From: an uncultured Saprospiraceae bacterium
GTDB taxonomy: Bacteria; Bacteroidota; Bacteroidia; Chitinophagales; Saprospiraceae
Reading direction: 5' to 3'
DNA: 64,000 nucleotides
Assembly: GCA_938045585.1 (NCBI GenBank)
Contig: CALIAU010000006.1
Location: forward strand, 1 to 64,000
The translations under genes were made by a program, and so were the position numbers. The notes under the pieces are model-generated. The model saw only the letters and a program-made list of their open reading frames with translations, did not search any database and was not told the DNA's origin. Below, piece after piece: positions 36,406 through 47,200 of the stretch; position 1 is the first letter of the stretch, and every line of letters begins with the position of its first letter.

Positions 36406-38142
36406 ATGCAAATATCGCATCTTTCTTATATGTCAGATAACGCAATACTTAAAATAAATGGTCTTAAGACATTCTTTCACACGGATGAAGGGATTGTTAA
36501 GGCAGTTGATGACATAGATCTATATATTAACGCAGGGGAGACCCTTGGTGTTGTGGGCGAATCTGGATCTGGTAAATCTGTGACATCTTTATCCATTATG
36601 GGCTTATTGCCTGCAAAAACTGCAGTTATAGAAGCAGGGGAAATCTTGTATAAGGAAGAAGATACTTTTGTTGATCTAAGCAAGTTAAGTCAAAATGCTT
36701 ACACAAAATATAGGGGAAGACATATCGCTATGATATTCCAAGAACCTATGACTAGTCTAAACCCATCTATGCGATGTGGTGACCAGGTGGATGAAGCAAT
36801 CTTGTTGCATAGGACTAAAGATCCTTCAGAAGCAAAAAGTATAACGCTTCAACTATTTAAAAGAGTCAAACTTCCAGAACCAGAACGGATTTATAACGCC
36901 TACCCCCATCAATTATCAGGAGGCCAGATTCAACGCGTTATGATTGCAATGGCAATTTCTTGTCGCCCAAGTTTGCTTATTGCAGATGAGCCGACTACAG
37001 CATTAGATGTTACGGTTCAAAAGGAAGTGATTGAATTATTGAAAGAAATTCAAGAAGAGTATGGCATGGCTATTTTATTTATATCCCATGATTTGGGGGT
37101 TATATCGGAGATAGCAGATAGGGTCGTTGTTATGCAAAAGGGAAAGGTGGTAGAAACAGGCACAGTAAACTCGATATTTAAGAAGGCAGAACATCCGTAT
37201 ACAAGAGGACTTATCGCATGCAGGCCGCCGCTTGATTTCAAGATGAGCAGATTACCTACAGTTGGTAATTTCTTAGATGACACTGACTTGAGTTTTGAGT
37301 CATTTAGAAAAAATCATAGCGTAAGAAAGAATGGCAAATTACACGGTGAGACCATCATGCAAGTCAAGAATCTTTCTACGTGGTATCCCAAAAAGCGAGA
37401 CTTTTTTGGCAGAACAACTGAACACGTAAAAGCTCTACAAGATGTTAGTTTCGAGGTAAGAAAAGGAGAGTGCTTAGGACTAGTTGGTGAAAGTGGTTCT
37501 GGGAAATCAACGCTAAGTAAAACTATTATGCGTTTAGAAAAAGCGCACAGTGGAGCCGTTATTTATAAAGGAGAAAATGTTCTTGCATACGATAGAAAAA
37601 GCTTGCGAGCTCTCAGGAAATCTTTACAGATTATTTTTCAAGATCCTTATTCAAGTTTAAATCCGAGGTTGACTGTAGGCTATGCAATTTCAGAACCTAT
37701 GTTAGTGCATAAGCTCGTCAAAAATAAAGCAGAAGCAAAAGCTAAAACGATTGACTTACTTGAAACGGTAGGTCTAGAGGCTAGGCATTTCGATAGATAT
37801 CCGCACGAATTTTCTGGAGGCCAAAGACAACGTATTGTTATAGCCCGTGCCTTGGCATTAGAACCTGAATTTCTCATTTGTGATGAATGTGTTTCTGCTT
37901 TAGATGTTTCCGTACAGGCTCAAATAATAAATCTGTTACTGGAATTAAAAGAGAAACTAGGGCTATCTTATATCTTTATTTCCCACGATTTGGCGGTAGT
38001 TCAATTCATTTCTGACAGGATAATGGTCATGAAAGAGGGTAAAATAGTAGAATCTGCAGATGCAAGAAAGATTATCCAAGACCCTCAAACCGCTTATACA
38101 AAGAAACTATTAGCCTCGATTCCGGGAAAAATTAGTTCTTAA
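36406..38142 (+). CDS. Fused Opp/Dpp-type ABC transporter ATPase (two nucleotide-binding domains)
   Basis: The 578-aa protein carries two peptide-transporter ATPase domains. Domain 1 (about 10-265) has Walker A GESGSGKS, signature LSGGQIQR and Walker B LLIADEPTTALD. Domain 2 (about 320-575) has GESGSGKS, FSGGQRQR and FLICDECVSALD. The tyrosine/proline-rich link near 255 is typical of OppD. It is the energy unit for peptide (or nickel) uptake. No permease is adjacent; a matching binding protein lies at 48830. An alternative ATG at 36430 (MSDNAILKI) is equally plausible. Confidence 0.9.
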   Translation: MQISHLSYMSDNAILKINGLKTFFHTDEGIVKAVDDIDLYINAGETLGVVGESGSGKSVTSLSIMGLLPAKTAVIEAGEILYKEEDTFVDLSKLSQNAYTKYRGRHIAMIFQEPMTSLNPSMRCGDQVDEAILLHRTKDPSEAKSITLQLFKRVKLPEPERIYNAYPHQLSGGQIQRVMIAMAISCRPSLLIADEPTTALDVTVQKEVIELLKEIQEEYGMAILFISHDLGVISEIADRVVVMQKGKVVETGTVNSIFKKAEHPYTRGLIACRPPLDFKMSRLPTVGNFLDDTDLSFESFRKNHSVRKNGKLHGETIMQVKNLSTWYPKKRDFFGRTTEHVKALQDVSFEVRKGECLGLVGESGSGKSTLSKTIMRLEKAHSGAVIYKGENVLAYDRKSLRALRKSLQIIFQDPYSSLNPRLTVGYAISEPMLVHKLVKNKAEAKAKTIDLLETVGLEARHFDRYPHEFSGGQRQRIVIARALALEPEFLICDECVSALDVSVQAQIINLLLELKEKLGLSYIFISHDLAVVQFISDRIMVMKEGKIVESADARKIIQDPQTAYTKKLLASIPGKISS

Positions 38143-38171
38143 ATAATTTTTTTAACAAAAGTGTAACTATT

Positions 38172-38201
38172 TTGACATTAGCTGCGTTTTAAAAGTATAA
38201 T
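38172..38201 (+). promoter_or_regulatory. Perfect sigma70-like TTGACA-18-TATAAT hexamer pair
   Basis: TTGACA (38172-38177) and TATAAT (38196-38201) are spaced by 18 bases, 28 bases before the 70-aa ORF. The phylum normally uses TTG/TAnnTTTG, so this may be chance in AT-rich DNA. Confidence 0.35.
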
Positions 38202-38229
38202 CATTTAGAATACTAAATTTAACCAGGTA

Positions 38230-38442
38230 ATGCAAGACAAACTCATACGCAAGATTATATTTATTTTGGGCACTTCCAGTCTTTTATGTTTTATCTATCT
38301 CCAGTTCAATCTTCAATCAACTGATGTAACAGCCTTAGCGGAAGCGAATGTAGCTGATATTGCCAGTGTTTCGCCAGAGATAGACCTTTTAAAGTTTTGT
38401 CTGGAGAAACTCAGGTATATGATTACTGCAAATTTCGCATAG
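38230..38442 (+). CDS. Small single-TM hypothetical protein
   Basis: The 70-aa ORF has a basic start (MQDKLIRK), one hydrophobic helix (about 9-26, IIFILGTSSLLCFIYLQF) and a short acidic tail (about 27-60). It could be a membrane peptide or an uncleaved signal. It lies 87 bases after the ABC ATPase, with a sigma70-like hexamer pair between them, and its last 20 bases overlap the 3' end of fmt on the other strand. Unrecognised; existence is plausible because of the ordered N-terminal topology. Confidence 0.45.
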   Translation: MQDKLIRKIIFILGTSSLLCFIYLQFNLQSTDVTALAEANVADIASVSPEIDLLKFCLEKLRYMITANFA

Positions 38443-39373
38443 GATCAATCCTATCAGATTGGAAGTCATACCCATTCAGTAATTCTTTAATATTCATCTT
38501 CTTTTTGCCTTCTTGTTGTATTTCATGAATATGAACATACCCGTCAACCGTACTTATACATAAATAGGATTTATTATCAGTATAAATTTCACCTGCTGTC
38601 CTTTCTACTCCATCAATATATGGACGAGAAGCAAAGATTTTATGCACCTTTCCATCGATAGAACACCAAGCTGAAGGGAATGGGTTTAAACCTCTTATTT
38701 TATTATAGACCCTGTAGGTCTCCATATTAAAATCAAGCTGACAGTTTGCTCTATTTAGCTTAGGTGCTTTGCTTACCTCACCCTCGGGTTGTGGACGCAA
38801 TCTGAGATTTCCTGACTCAATCATGCGCACCGTCTCAATGATAACTTGAGCACCTATAGATTTTAGCTTACTATAGACGCTTCCAAGGGTGTCATGTGGA
38901 TGTATAGCAGTCCGACGCTGTAATAACATGTCTCCTGTGTCTATGGCATGCTTTAACTTGAAAGAAGTAACACCAGTTTCTCTTTCGCCATTGATAACTG
39001 CCCAGTGGATGGGTGCTGCCCCTCTATACTTAGGCAAAAGTGATCCATGCAAATTATAGGTCCCCATAGGAGGCATATTCCAAACTACTTCAGGAAGCAT
39101 TCTAAAAGCCACAATCACCTGTAAATCAGCCTCCAAAGATTTGAGTTCCTTTAGGAACTCTTTGTTCTTTAAATTAGTTGGTTGAAGTATGTTGAGATTG
39201 TTTTCTAGGGCATATTTCTTAACATCCGACATAATAAGCTGTTTTCTTCCGCGTCCACCATATTTATCCGGTGCAGTGACGACTCCAACAATATCATATT
39301 TGTTTTCAACGAGCATTTGTAATGAAGAAACAGCGAAGTCAGGTGTACCTAAAAAGATAATTTTCAGTCTCAT
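38423..39373 (-). CDS. fmt: Methionyl-tRNA formyltransferase
   Basis: Fmt formylates Met-tRNA(fMet) with 10-formyl-THF for translation initiation. The 316-aa protein has the N-terminal catalytic domain (IIFLGTPDFAVSSL) and the motif NLHGSLLPKYRGAAPIHWAV, carrying the Asn and His of the catalytic triad, with the Asp in HAIDTGDML. The C-terminal tRNA-binding barrel follows (about 205-316). def is not adjacent, unlike the common def-fmt pair. It is convergent with the 70-aa ORF. Confidence 0.96.
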   Translation of the reverse strand: MRLKIIFLGTPDFAVSSLQMLVENKYDIVGVVTAPDKYGGRGRKQLIMSDVKKYALENNLNILQPTNLKNKEFLKELKSLEADLQVIVAFRMLPEVVWNMPPMGTYNLHGSLLPKYRGAAPIHWAVINGERETGVTSFKLKHAIDTGDMLLQRRTAIHPHDTLGSVYSKLKSIGAQVIIETVRMIESGNLRLRPQPEGEVSKAPKLNRANCQLDFNMETYRVYNKIRGLNPFPSAWCSIDGKVHKIFASRPYIDGVERTAGEIYTDNKSYLCISTVDGYVHIHEIQQEGKKKMNIKELLNGYDFQSDRIDPMRNLQ

Positions 39374-39448
39374 ATATATGAGGGGATTTATTAATCTATT
39401 ATTGTATTAAACTTGAATTATTTATTTTTACAGAGTAAAGTTAAGATT

Positions 39449-41050
39449 ATGAAAAACTTATTAGCTGCATTTTTTACCTGTCTTATTTCTTTAGGGCTTT
39501 CTGGCCAAACATTGACTATTGATGGCTATGCTTATGAGTCCGGAAATAGAGGATACTTAAATGCGACTCAAATTGTAATATTTGATGCCGAAAAAGAAAC
39601 TGTTCTTTGTGAAACTCTATCTGATTTAGATGGTCATTTTGAGTGCGAAGTTCCGGTTGGAAGAAAATATATTCTTACTGCCTATAAGGAAATGTTCGAA
39701 GACAAGGAATTTGATGTAGATAATAAGAGGATGTTGAAGGAGGGTAAACTCTTTGTAAAACTAGAAATGCAAAGAGCACCAGGTTATATTTTTGAAATTA
39801 CTCTTGCTGAGGCTCGTGATCATGACAGCATTGTTGTGGATGCCATTAAGGGGGCAGATATTGAAGTGTATAATAATACGACCGATAAGATGGAGTTGTC
39901 TCTAGAGGAACATGGAGCTCCTAATTTCAGAGCAAACTTAATCAAGGGAAATCATTACACAGTGTTAATTAGAAAGGAAGGGTTTTTTACAAAAAGAATG
40001 GAAGCCTTTGTAGATATAGAAGGCTGTATTTTATGTTTTGATGGAATTGGAGATGTACGTCCTGATGTAACGGATAACCTAACAGAAGGAAATTCAAATG
40101 GAGTCCTACTAGCAAATGTTGAAATGGAACCTGTGTATTTGGGAAGAGAGATGCAGTTTAGAAATATATTGTACGAATATACCAGTGCAGAATTAACTGA
40201 GGAAGCCAAAAAAGGACTTGATAATCTCATTGTTTTAATTCGAGACAATCCGAATCTAACCATTGAATTAGGAAGTCATACGGATTCCAGAGGGAGACAA
40301 GAAGCGAATATGGCCCTATCCATTAAAAGAGCTCAGTCAGCTGTAAATTACATATTGGAAAATAGCGATATACCAAAATCATCCATTATATCTAGAGGTT
40401 ACGGAGAAACTGACCTTCTCAATAAATGTACTTCGTTTGTAGAATGCACGGAAGCTGAGCACGCAAGAAACAGAAGGACTGAGATAAAAATCTTAGGTAT
40501 TAACCCAAGCGTTAAAGTACCATCTCTTGCAGACGAAAAGAAAAAGGAAAAAGAAGCTGAGTTAATTGAGCAGCTACTTAATCAAGAGCAGGTAAGGATT
40601 CCAGACTTAGATGAAGAAGTTGTAGAAGAAGAATTGGAAGAAGCCCCAAAAGAAGAAGATGCGCGTTTTGTAGGTACAGTTGGAGCTAATGCTCTGAAGA
40701 ACAAGCTAAAAGAAAATAAGAGCGCTCCAGATGAAGAGCCAGTGATGGAGAAGGAAGTAATGGAGGAGGAAGAGGTGATGGAAGTTGAAGAAGTAATGGA
40801 ACAAAAATCTTTTGAATCTAGAATCGTTATTCATCAGTCAAAAAAGAGCATATCTGAGAATAATTTGTTTGCAGACAAATTTCAAGATTTAGAATTGTAT
40901 AAGATGCGTAATGGTGACTACCTCTATACCATTGGAAGTTTCGACAAGGAAAGAGATGCTGTGAAGTATTTAATGGGTACCGTTAAAAAGGATTTCCCAG
41001 ATGCTTATATAGTAAACTTCAGAGAAGGGATTCTAGAATCAGAATTATAA
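39449..41050 (+). CDS. OmpA-family outer-membrane protein with SPOR-like C-terminus
   Basis: ATG 39449 is used because it gives a Sec signal (KNLLAAFFTCLISLGLSGQ). The 533-aa protein has an N-terminal carboxypeptidase-regulatory-like domain (about 20-100), a middle beta region, and an OmpA peptidoglycan-binding domain (about 245-355: ELGSHTDSRGRQEANMALS, then HARNRRTEIKI). An acidic low-complexity stretch (EKEVMEEEEVMEVEEVMEQ) is followed by about 50 residues like a Bacteroidota SPOR-type repeat (NGDYLYTIGSFDKERDAV). It probably tethers the outer membrane to peptidoglycan. The 3' end overlaps the opposite DUF5683 gene by 6 bases. Confidence 0.82.
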   Translation: MKNLLAAFFTCLISLGLSGQTLTIDGYAYESGNRGYLNATQIVIFDAEKETVLCETLSDLDGHFECEVPVGRKYILTAYKEMFEDKEFDVDNKRMLKEGKLFVKLEMQRAPGYIFEITLAEARDHDSIVVDAIKGADIEVYNNTTDKMELSLEEHGAPNFRANLIKGNHYTVLIRKEGFFTKRMEAFVDIEGCILCFDGIGDVRPDVTDNLTEGNSNGVLLANVEMEPVYLGREMQFRNILYEYTSAELTEEAKKGLDNLIVLIRDNPNLTIELGSHTDSRGRQEANMALSIKRAQSAVNYILENSDIPKSSIISRGYGETDLLNKCTSFVECTEAEHARNRRTEIKILGINPSVKVPSLADEKKKEKEAELIEQLLNQEQVRIPDLDEEVVEEELEEAPKEEDARFVGTVGANALKNKLKENKSAPDEEPVMEKEVMEEEEVMEVEEVMEQKSFESRIVIHQSKKSISENNLFADKFQDLELYKMRNGDYLYTIGSFDKERDAVKYLMGTVKKDFPDAYIVNFREGILESEL

Positions 41051-41659
41051 AAAATATCTGTGCTTTGATTGCTTTTTCTGATTGAGTGGAATAGTGACAT
41101 GAAATAGAGTGAAATCTAAGGGAGTAGGTCGCGGAGCAATTTTAAAACTCAGGTCATCATCAATGTCGAAATCAAGTAGGTGTGCATCTACAAATGCTTC
41201 CGTTATAGCAAGTAGATGGACAATACCAAAGCCAATCCAGAGATAGTCTTTTTCTTTTCGAACAAAATCTCGCGTTGGCTTTATAACTTGCGGATCAGTT
41301 ATGCCTCGATATTCAGTAATCGTTTCGTTGAGCAAACCTAGATATGCCGAGTTTAATTCATTCCAATAGTTTGTTCTATTAATTGCAAAATAGAGTATAG
41401 TGCCTTCTGCGGCCAGAACTATAGGGACTTTCCAATATCTCTTATTGTAAAATTGACCTGCAGAAGGAAATATTAATCCTGCAAGAGCTGCTTTGCCTGG
41501 TTTACCTTTGAATACAGAGAATAGACCAAACCTATTTTCTTTTGTTGCTTCATATAATGAATCACTAAAAATACCAGTTGAGTCCAATTCAGTTTGGCCC
41601 ATACATTGCTTACTTGAGAAGAAGAACAGTATTAATATGACCAAGAGCTGTATACGCAT
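41045..41659 (-). CDS. DUF5683 membrane protein
   Basis: The 204-aa protein has a signal-like N-terminus (RIQLLVILILFFFSSKQCMG) and the DUF5683 pattern: GKPGKAALAGLIFPSAGQFYNKRYWKVPIV (about 53-82), AEGTILYFAINRTNYW, and a later helix at about 150. Function unknown. In many Bacteroidota it follows parB, exactly as here (30-base gap), which supports the call. The Pro-rich start of its first helix resembles small TM2-like proteins. Confidence 0.8.
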   Translation of the reverse strand: MRIQLLVILILFFFSSKQCMGQTELDSTGIFSDSLYEATKENRFGLFSVFKGKPGKAALAGLIFPSAGQFYNKRYWKVPIVLAAEGTILYFAINRTNYWNELNSAYLGLLNETITEYRGITDPQVIKPTRDFVRKEKDYLWIGFGIVHLLAITEAFVDAHLLDFDIDDDLSFKIAPRPTPLDFTLFHVTIPLNQKKQSKHRYFL

Positions 41660-41689
41660 TAATATCTAAACGAAATTATTTCCAATATG

Positions 41690-42598
41690 TTAGAAATATC
41701 CAAGACTTTCTAGAATGGCATTAAATTCATCATCGTTTTTAAATTGGATTCTAAACTTACCTTTACCGCTTGCACTTCTGTCAATTACAACCTTTGAACC
41801 TATGTGAGCGCTCAGTTGATCTTGAATTTTAATAATTTGCGCATCAACGTGTTTTGGGGTTTTACTCTGCTTACTGGTCTTTTTGGAGCTGTTATAAGAT
41901 CGAATTAATTCTTCTGCCTTCCTAACAGATAATTCTTTGTTTACAATTTCTTTGAATACAGATAGTTGTAAATCAATCTTCTCTATGCCAGCAATCGCTC
42001 TTGCATGTCCCATAGAAATGCTGTTATTTTTCAGAGCATTCTGAATGCTCATAGGTAGTTTAAGTAGACGTACATAATTGCTGATTGTACTTCTTTCTTT
42101 ACCAATACGTTGGGATAAATCCTTATGCGTGATGTCAAACTCTTCAAGTAGTCTGTGATAACTAATTGCTATCTCAACAGGGTTAAGATCACTCCTTTGA
42201 ATGTTTTCTACCAAGGCCATCTCTAAGAGTGTTTGATCATCTGCTAAACGTACGTAGACAGGAACCTGTGTCAAACCTGCTTTCTTCGATGCTCTAAACC
42301 TGCGTTCTCCAGAGATGATTTCAAACTTATTGTCTTCTATTTTTCGAACCGTGATAGGTTGGATGAGTCCATACGTTTCGATCGATTGAACAAGTTCATC
42401 TAGTTCTTGTGGATCAAAATGTTTGCGGGGCTGGTCTTTATTTGCAACAATGTTCTTAATAGGCAATTCAATAACCGAGGTGCTAATGTCTTTTATTATT
42501 TTTTCCTTTTGTTTCTTACTTACCGGTTTTTCGTTATTGTCGATTCCTTTAAGCAAAGCTCTCAGTCCTTTTCCTAGATCGTTTTTTTGTTTGCTCAT
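41690..42598 (-). CDS. parB: Chromosome partitioning protein ParB
   Basis: ParB binds parS near the origin, spreads with CTP and recruits ParA and condensin. The 302-aa protein has the N-terminal CTP-binding motifs (NKDQPRKHFD; SGERRFRASKKAG), ALVENIQRSDLNPVEIA, the HTH (LSQRIGKERSTISNYVRLLKLP) and a C-terminal dimerisation segment. It begins 1 base after the parA stop. No parS palindrome was found in the window, so the site is presumably elsewhere. Confidence 0.96.
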   Translation of the reverse strand: MSKQKNDLGKGLRALLKGIDNNEKPVSKKQKEKIIKDISTSVIELPIKNIVANKDQPRKHFDPQELDELVQSIETYGLIQPITVRKIEDNKFEIISGERRFRASKKAGLTQVPVYVRLADDQTLLEMALVENIQRSDLNPVEIAISYHRLLEEFDITHKDLSQRIGKERSTISNYVRLLKLPMSIQNALKNNSISMGHARAIAGIEKIDLQLSVFKEIVNKELSVRKAEELIRSYNSSKKTSKQSKTPKHVDAQIIKIQDQLSAHIGSKVVIDRSASGKGKFRIQFKNDDEFNAILESLGYF

Positions 42599-42599
42599 A

Positions 42600-43421
42600 T
42601 TATTTATTTGCTGCGGTCTTAGATTTAATAGTTTTGACGTTCAAGTGTTCAATCTCGTCGTCATTATTTTGGAGAAACTCATATGCTAGATTTAGAAAAT
42701 TCGTAGCTCCCTTACTTGATATATCATAGAGAAGAATAGGTTTTCCAGTGCTAGGAGCTTCTCCTATTTTAGAATTTCTATGAATTATTGTTTCAAAAAT
42801 GGGATCGGTGAGAATCTCTTTAATAGTTTCTACAACCATATTGGCCATGCGTAATCGTTTGTCATACATAGAAAGTACAATACCTTCTACCTTAAGATTT
42901 GCATTTAACTCTGACTGTACTAATGAAATAGTATTTTTTAATTTCCCTAAACCTTCAAGAGAATAGATTTCACATTGTGCTGGAACGATCACTGAGTCAG
43001 CAGAAGTTAATGCGTTCAAAGTCAAAATTCCTAAAGAGGGGAGACAGTCTATAAAGATATAGTCATAATTATCTCTAATTTGGTTTATGATCTTACTCAG
43101 TACAAATTCTCGATCTTCTTTTTGAACTAGCTCAATCTCAGCTCCAACTAATTCAACAGTTGAAGGTATAAGATCCAGATTTGTAGATACCTCTTTGATT
43201 AAAACGTCTGCAATGGATCTATCTCCAGTAATCAAATCATATAACTCCCCATCAATATCTCCTTCTTTATGTCCAAGTCCTGATGAGGCATTCCCCTGTG
43301 GGTCTGCATCAATAATAAGAACCTGCTTATTGAGTAAACCAAGTGCAGCAGCTAAGTTTACCGCTGTGGTTGTTTTTCCAACTCCTCCTTTCTGATTTGC
43401 TATTGCTACTACCTTACCCAT
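42600..43421 (-). CDS. parA: Chromosome partitioning ATPase ParA/Soj
   Basis: ParA is the ATP-dependent DNA-binding partner of ParB. The 273-aa deviant Walker ATPase has NQKGGVGKTTTAVNLAAALG (about 8-27), Walker A' IIDADPQGNASSG and Walker B YIFIDCLPSLGILT. There is no N-terminal HTH extension, as in chromosomal Soj. It overlaps the stop of the upstream hydrolase by one base (TAATG), so the order hydrolase-parA-parB-DUF5683 is one transcript. Confidence 0.95.
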   Translation of the reverse strand: MGKVVAIANQKGGVGKTTTAVNLAAALGLLNKQVLIIDADPQGNASSGLGHKEGDIDGELYDLITGDRSIADVLIKEVSTNLDLIPSTVELVGAEIELVQKEDREFVLSKIINQIRDNYDYIFIDCLPSLGILTLNALTSADSVIVPAQCEIYSLEGLGKLKNTISLVQSELNANLKVEGIVLSMYDKRLRMANMVVETIKEILTDPIFETIIHRNSKIGEAPSTGKPILLYDISSKGATNFLNLAYEFLQNNDDEIEHLNVKTIKSKTAANK

Positions 43422-44101
43422 TAAAACTTTTGTTCTTCTGAAATGTCCATGAATATGATTTCTTTATTTTCTGCTTCAAACGCGCTTATAATTTCCGCTT
43501 TATTTACCTCTATCCATCCAAACGTATCATAGTGACAAGCTATAATTTTATTGCATTCTATAAAGTCGGAGGCAATCAAAGCATCCTTATAATCCATGGT
43601 GAAATTATCACCAAGACAGAGAATTGCAAAATCTAATTTTTGACTTGTTTTTGGAATTAATTGCATATCCATAGTTAGAGCAGTATCTCCTGAAAAGTAG
43701 AACGTAGCCTCTTTATTTGAAATTACAAATCCAACTGGGTTTCCTGCATAGGAACCATCTGGAAACGAGCTTGAGTGTATCGCATTTACTAGTTTAACTC
43801 TACCGAAATCAAAGTCCCAATTACCACCAGGATTCATAGGGTGACCTTCAATCCCTTTTTCCTTGTACCACATTACTATCTCGTAATTAGATATAATTTT
43901 TGCACCTGTGTTTTTGCAAATTGCTTCTGCATCAAGTATATGATCTTGATGGCCATGTGATAGTAATACATAATCTGCTTGCAGGCTTTTCAGGTCTATA
44001 TGAGAGGCTTGCTCATTTGCACTGATAAATGGGTCTATAATGAGCGTTTTCCCCGCTGTACTGACCTGAAAACAAGAATGGCCTAGATATTTGATTTTCA
44101 T
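43421..44101 (-). CDS. UPF0173 metal-dependent hydrolase (metallo-beta-lactamase fold)
   Basis: The 226-aa protein is of the UPF0173 group: YLGHSCFQVSTAGKTLIIDPFIS (about 5-27), the metal motif LLSHGHQDHILDAEAI, a histidine at NAIHSSSFPDG, YFSGDTALTMDM and the terminal IIACHYDTFG. Two metal ions are expected. The substrate is unknown; relatives are sometimes annotated as L-ascorbate-6-phosphate lactonase-like. It is the first gene of the parAB transcript. Confidence 0.88.
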   Translation of the reverse strand: MKIKYLGHSCFQVSTAGKTLIIDPFISANEQASHIDLKSLQADYVLLSHGHQDHILDAEAICKNTGAKIISNYEIVMWYKEKGIEGHPMNPGGNWDFDFGRVKLVNAIHSSSFPDGSYAGNPVGFVISNKEATFYFSGDTALTMDMQLIPKTSQKLDFAILCLGDNFTMDYKDALIASDFIECNKIIACHYDTFGWIEVNKAEIISAFEAENKEIIFMDISEEQKF

Positions 44102-44165
44102 AGCTACTTTATAGTGTAAAAATAGCTATTTACATTTAAAAAGGATTTAATATAGACATATCATA

Positions 44166-44201
44166 AATAAAAAGACCGCTGGCAGCAAATGCTACCAACG
44201 G
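44166..44201 (-). terminator. Intrinsic terminator after the 1482-aa adhesin gene
   Basis: On minus CCGTTGGTAGC-ATTT-GCTGCCAGCGG forms an 11-bp stem with two G-U pairs (arms 44191-44201 and 44176-44186), followed by TCTTTTTATTTA. It lies about 25 bases past the stop. Confidence 0.85.
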
Positions 44202-44226
44202 CTTCCAACAATCACACAATAAATCT

Positions 44227-47200
44227 TTATTCCTTATTGAGGATAATTTTTTTAGTGCTTACTTCTCTCGACTCTGTGTCTATTAATCGAATAAAGTACA
44301 CACCATCTTGCAGTTCTGATATGGAAATTTCTCTTTTGCTATCAGAATTTGCAGTAAATGTCTTAACAAGTTTACCAGCGGTATTATATATTTCAGCGTT
44401 GATATCAAAGCGTTCTTTAGCACTAATATTAATCGCTCCAACAGAAGGGTTAGGGTAGATGTCAAATTTATTACTAACATTCGAAACCAATTCAATTGGA
44501 CTATTCTCAGATCTAGACTCTATATGATCATCTCCTATGATGAGAGAGCCTCCTGTAATACTCAAGCAATAATCTTCAATTTCACCACTACCTTCACTAT
44601 CACAAGCAGATGTGGCATAACTGCCCAAATGCATTACTAAACGCATCGTTACATCTCCGTTCCATATATTGTAAGGGAGTGAGAGAGTCCCTGCGATGTT
44701 GCCAATAGCAGCACCATAGGCAACAAATTCTCCACTATCGATAAAGTCTCCATCCATATTATAATCAATATACACATGCCAGAATGCATTAAGATTACCC
44801 AATGAATATTGTGGGCTTAACCTAAGATCATAAGAACCACCTGCTTCGACTGGGATACAGGTATTTGTAAAGTCCGCATAACCACCATTGTTGCCAGAAG
44901 TATTTGTATACGTGTCAATCATAACTTCGTTTATCCAACCTTGCTGTGATTCCAAACCTAGTGGGTCACAAATACTTTCTTCTACTGTTACTTTAAAAGA
45001 ACAGCTTGCAGTATTCCCACAACAATCATATGCAGTGTATGCAACAGTGGTAGTTCCGTTAGGGAAGTATGAACCATTTGCAGGTCCTGCAGTTTGATTA
45101 ATCGAGTTACAACTAGGAATTTCCATGATGTACTCGAGAGCCTTGTAATAATATTGATCATTCCATTGACCATTACTTAATAACTCTACATAATCTTGGT
45201 TTCCATTAAAGTTATTTGGTTGACCTGGATACCAGTTAGTGTAATTCAATGGTTCTCCACAAGAAGCCCAAGTAAACTGACCCTCATCCCAAGCATCATT
45301 TAAGCCTATATAGGCAGCTGATATTGGTAGTTGATTAGCCAGATATGCATTTTCTGATGGACTATCGATACAGGCTAGATAACCACCATTTGCAGAACAT
45401 ACACTTTGTGCTGATTCCCATGTATCTGGTTCTAATGAACAATAGTAACTCGATCCATTATAACTTCCCATGTAAATAAATCCTGGTATATAAGATCCAC
45501 CGCCGTTAGAACTACAGCAAGAATTTAATTCAGGATCTTGCCATGACACATTCATGCCTGAACCACCATTATCATTCGATACCGTTATATCACTAGGACA
45601 CCATAACTCTACAGCACCTTCTACTGTAAGTTTGAAGTTACAAGTCGCTGTGTTGCCACAGGCATCCGTAGCTTGATATCCAATCCAATGGACGCCTTCA
45701 GGAAGGCTGCTGTTTAAGTCTGGTCCTGAAGTTTGATTTATTGTCAAACAAGGAAGTTCCATGATGAATTCTAGCTTTTTAGAAGCATATTGATCATTCC
45801 ACTGTCCATTGTTTAACATCTCTACATGATCTTGTTGATCAAGATAGTCATTCGGTTGACCCGGGTACCAGTTTGTGTAACCCATTGGTTCTCCTGAGCT
45901 CCAAGTAAAATTACCCTCTTGACTTGCATCGCTTAGACCAATATAGGCAGACTGTAAGGTTAATATATTTGCAAGAAATGCATTTTCACCTGCACTTCCT
46001 ATACTGGCTAAATATCCCCCGTTTGCAGAACAAACATTACTAGCAGTTGACCATGTTGCAGGACTTGTTGAACAATAATAGCTAGATCCATTATAACTTC
46101 CCATGTAAATAAAACCTGGAATATATCCAGCACTATTACAAGATGGACAGTCAGACCAATACGTTGGCTCTAATGGAAGACTGCTAATATCATCATTACA
46201 ACTAACTGTAAGGTCTGGTGGACAAGTAATTTCTAAATTACCACTCGCTTCCACAACAACACTAAACCAGCAAGTACTCGCATTTCCACAGGCATCATAA
46301 GCTGTATAAATCACTTCTGTAGTTCCAACTGGGAATGTAGAACCAGAAGTATAATTTGAACTTACATGGTCAATTCCACACTCATCTGTTGCTATAGGCT
46401 CTATCCAAGTTGCAATGTTCCCGGATGTAACCCAAATGTCATCAGGGCAATCCCAAAATACAGGAGCTGTACTGTCTTTTAAATCAATTATCTGATCACA
46501 TGTAGAGCTTAAACTTGCATCAGAAGGATCTGTGGCTTTCCATGTTCTTTTTATTTTTTTCTGTCCGAAGCAAGGACCAGAACTTATTATTGCGTCTGAA
46601 AATGTAATTATTGGCTCTCCACATCCATCGTCACTTGAGCCAGAGGCATAGCCCATATTACTTGGTCCGGTTGGTGTACCAGGGCAGCTTACAATATTGG
46701 ATGGGCAGTAGATGTCGGGAGGAGAAGTACAACAATTGTCCGTCACGTTTACGGTAAACGAACAAGTACTTTCATTTCCACAAGCATCAGTAGCTGTATA
46801 TGTCACTACAGTTTCTCCCGCAGGAAACATATCTCCGCTTGCATGCGTAGATGTTAGACTCGTTAACTCACAGTTATCAGTCACGACAGGAGCGGACCAT
46901 GTGGCTGGCATTTCACATTCGCCATCCTGACTTATGTATATGTCAGATGGGCAACTACCAAATACAGGACCTAGTACGTCTCTTACATTAATTATCTGAT
47001 CGCAAGTGGATACAAGCGATGGGTTTTCTGAATCAGTAGCAGTCCATACTCTCTTTATTTTTATCTCACCATCACATGGACCAGTAGAAAGAATAGTGTC
47101 TTCATAACTTACTATGGGGGCACCACAACTTGCACTTCCTGGTTCTGCAGTTGCTTCACCTGTATCTGTAGTCATTTGTCCTCCTGTAAAATCACATTCG

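Noticed and set aside
45113-46128. CRISPR-like or mobile repeat
   Set aside because: The two long repeats are in frame inside one gene and encode whole lectin domains.
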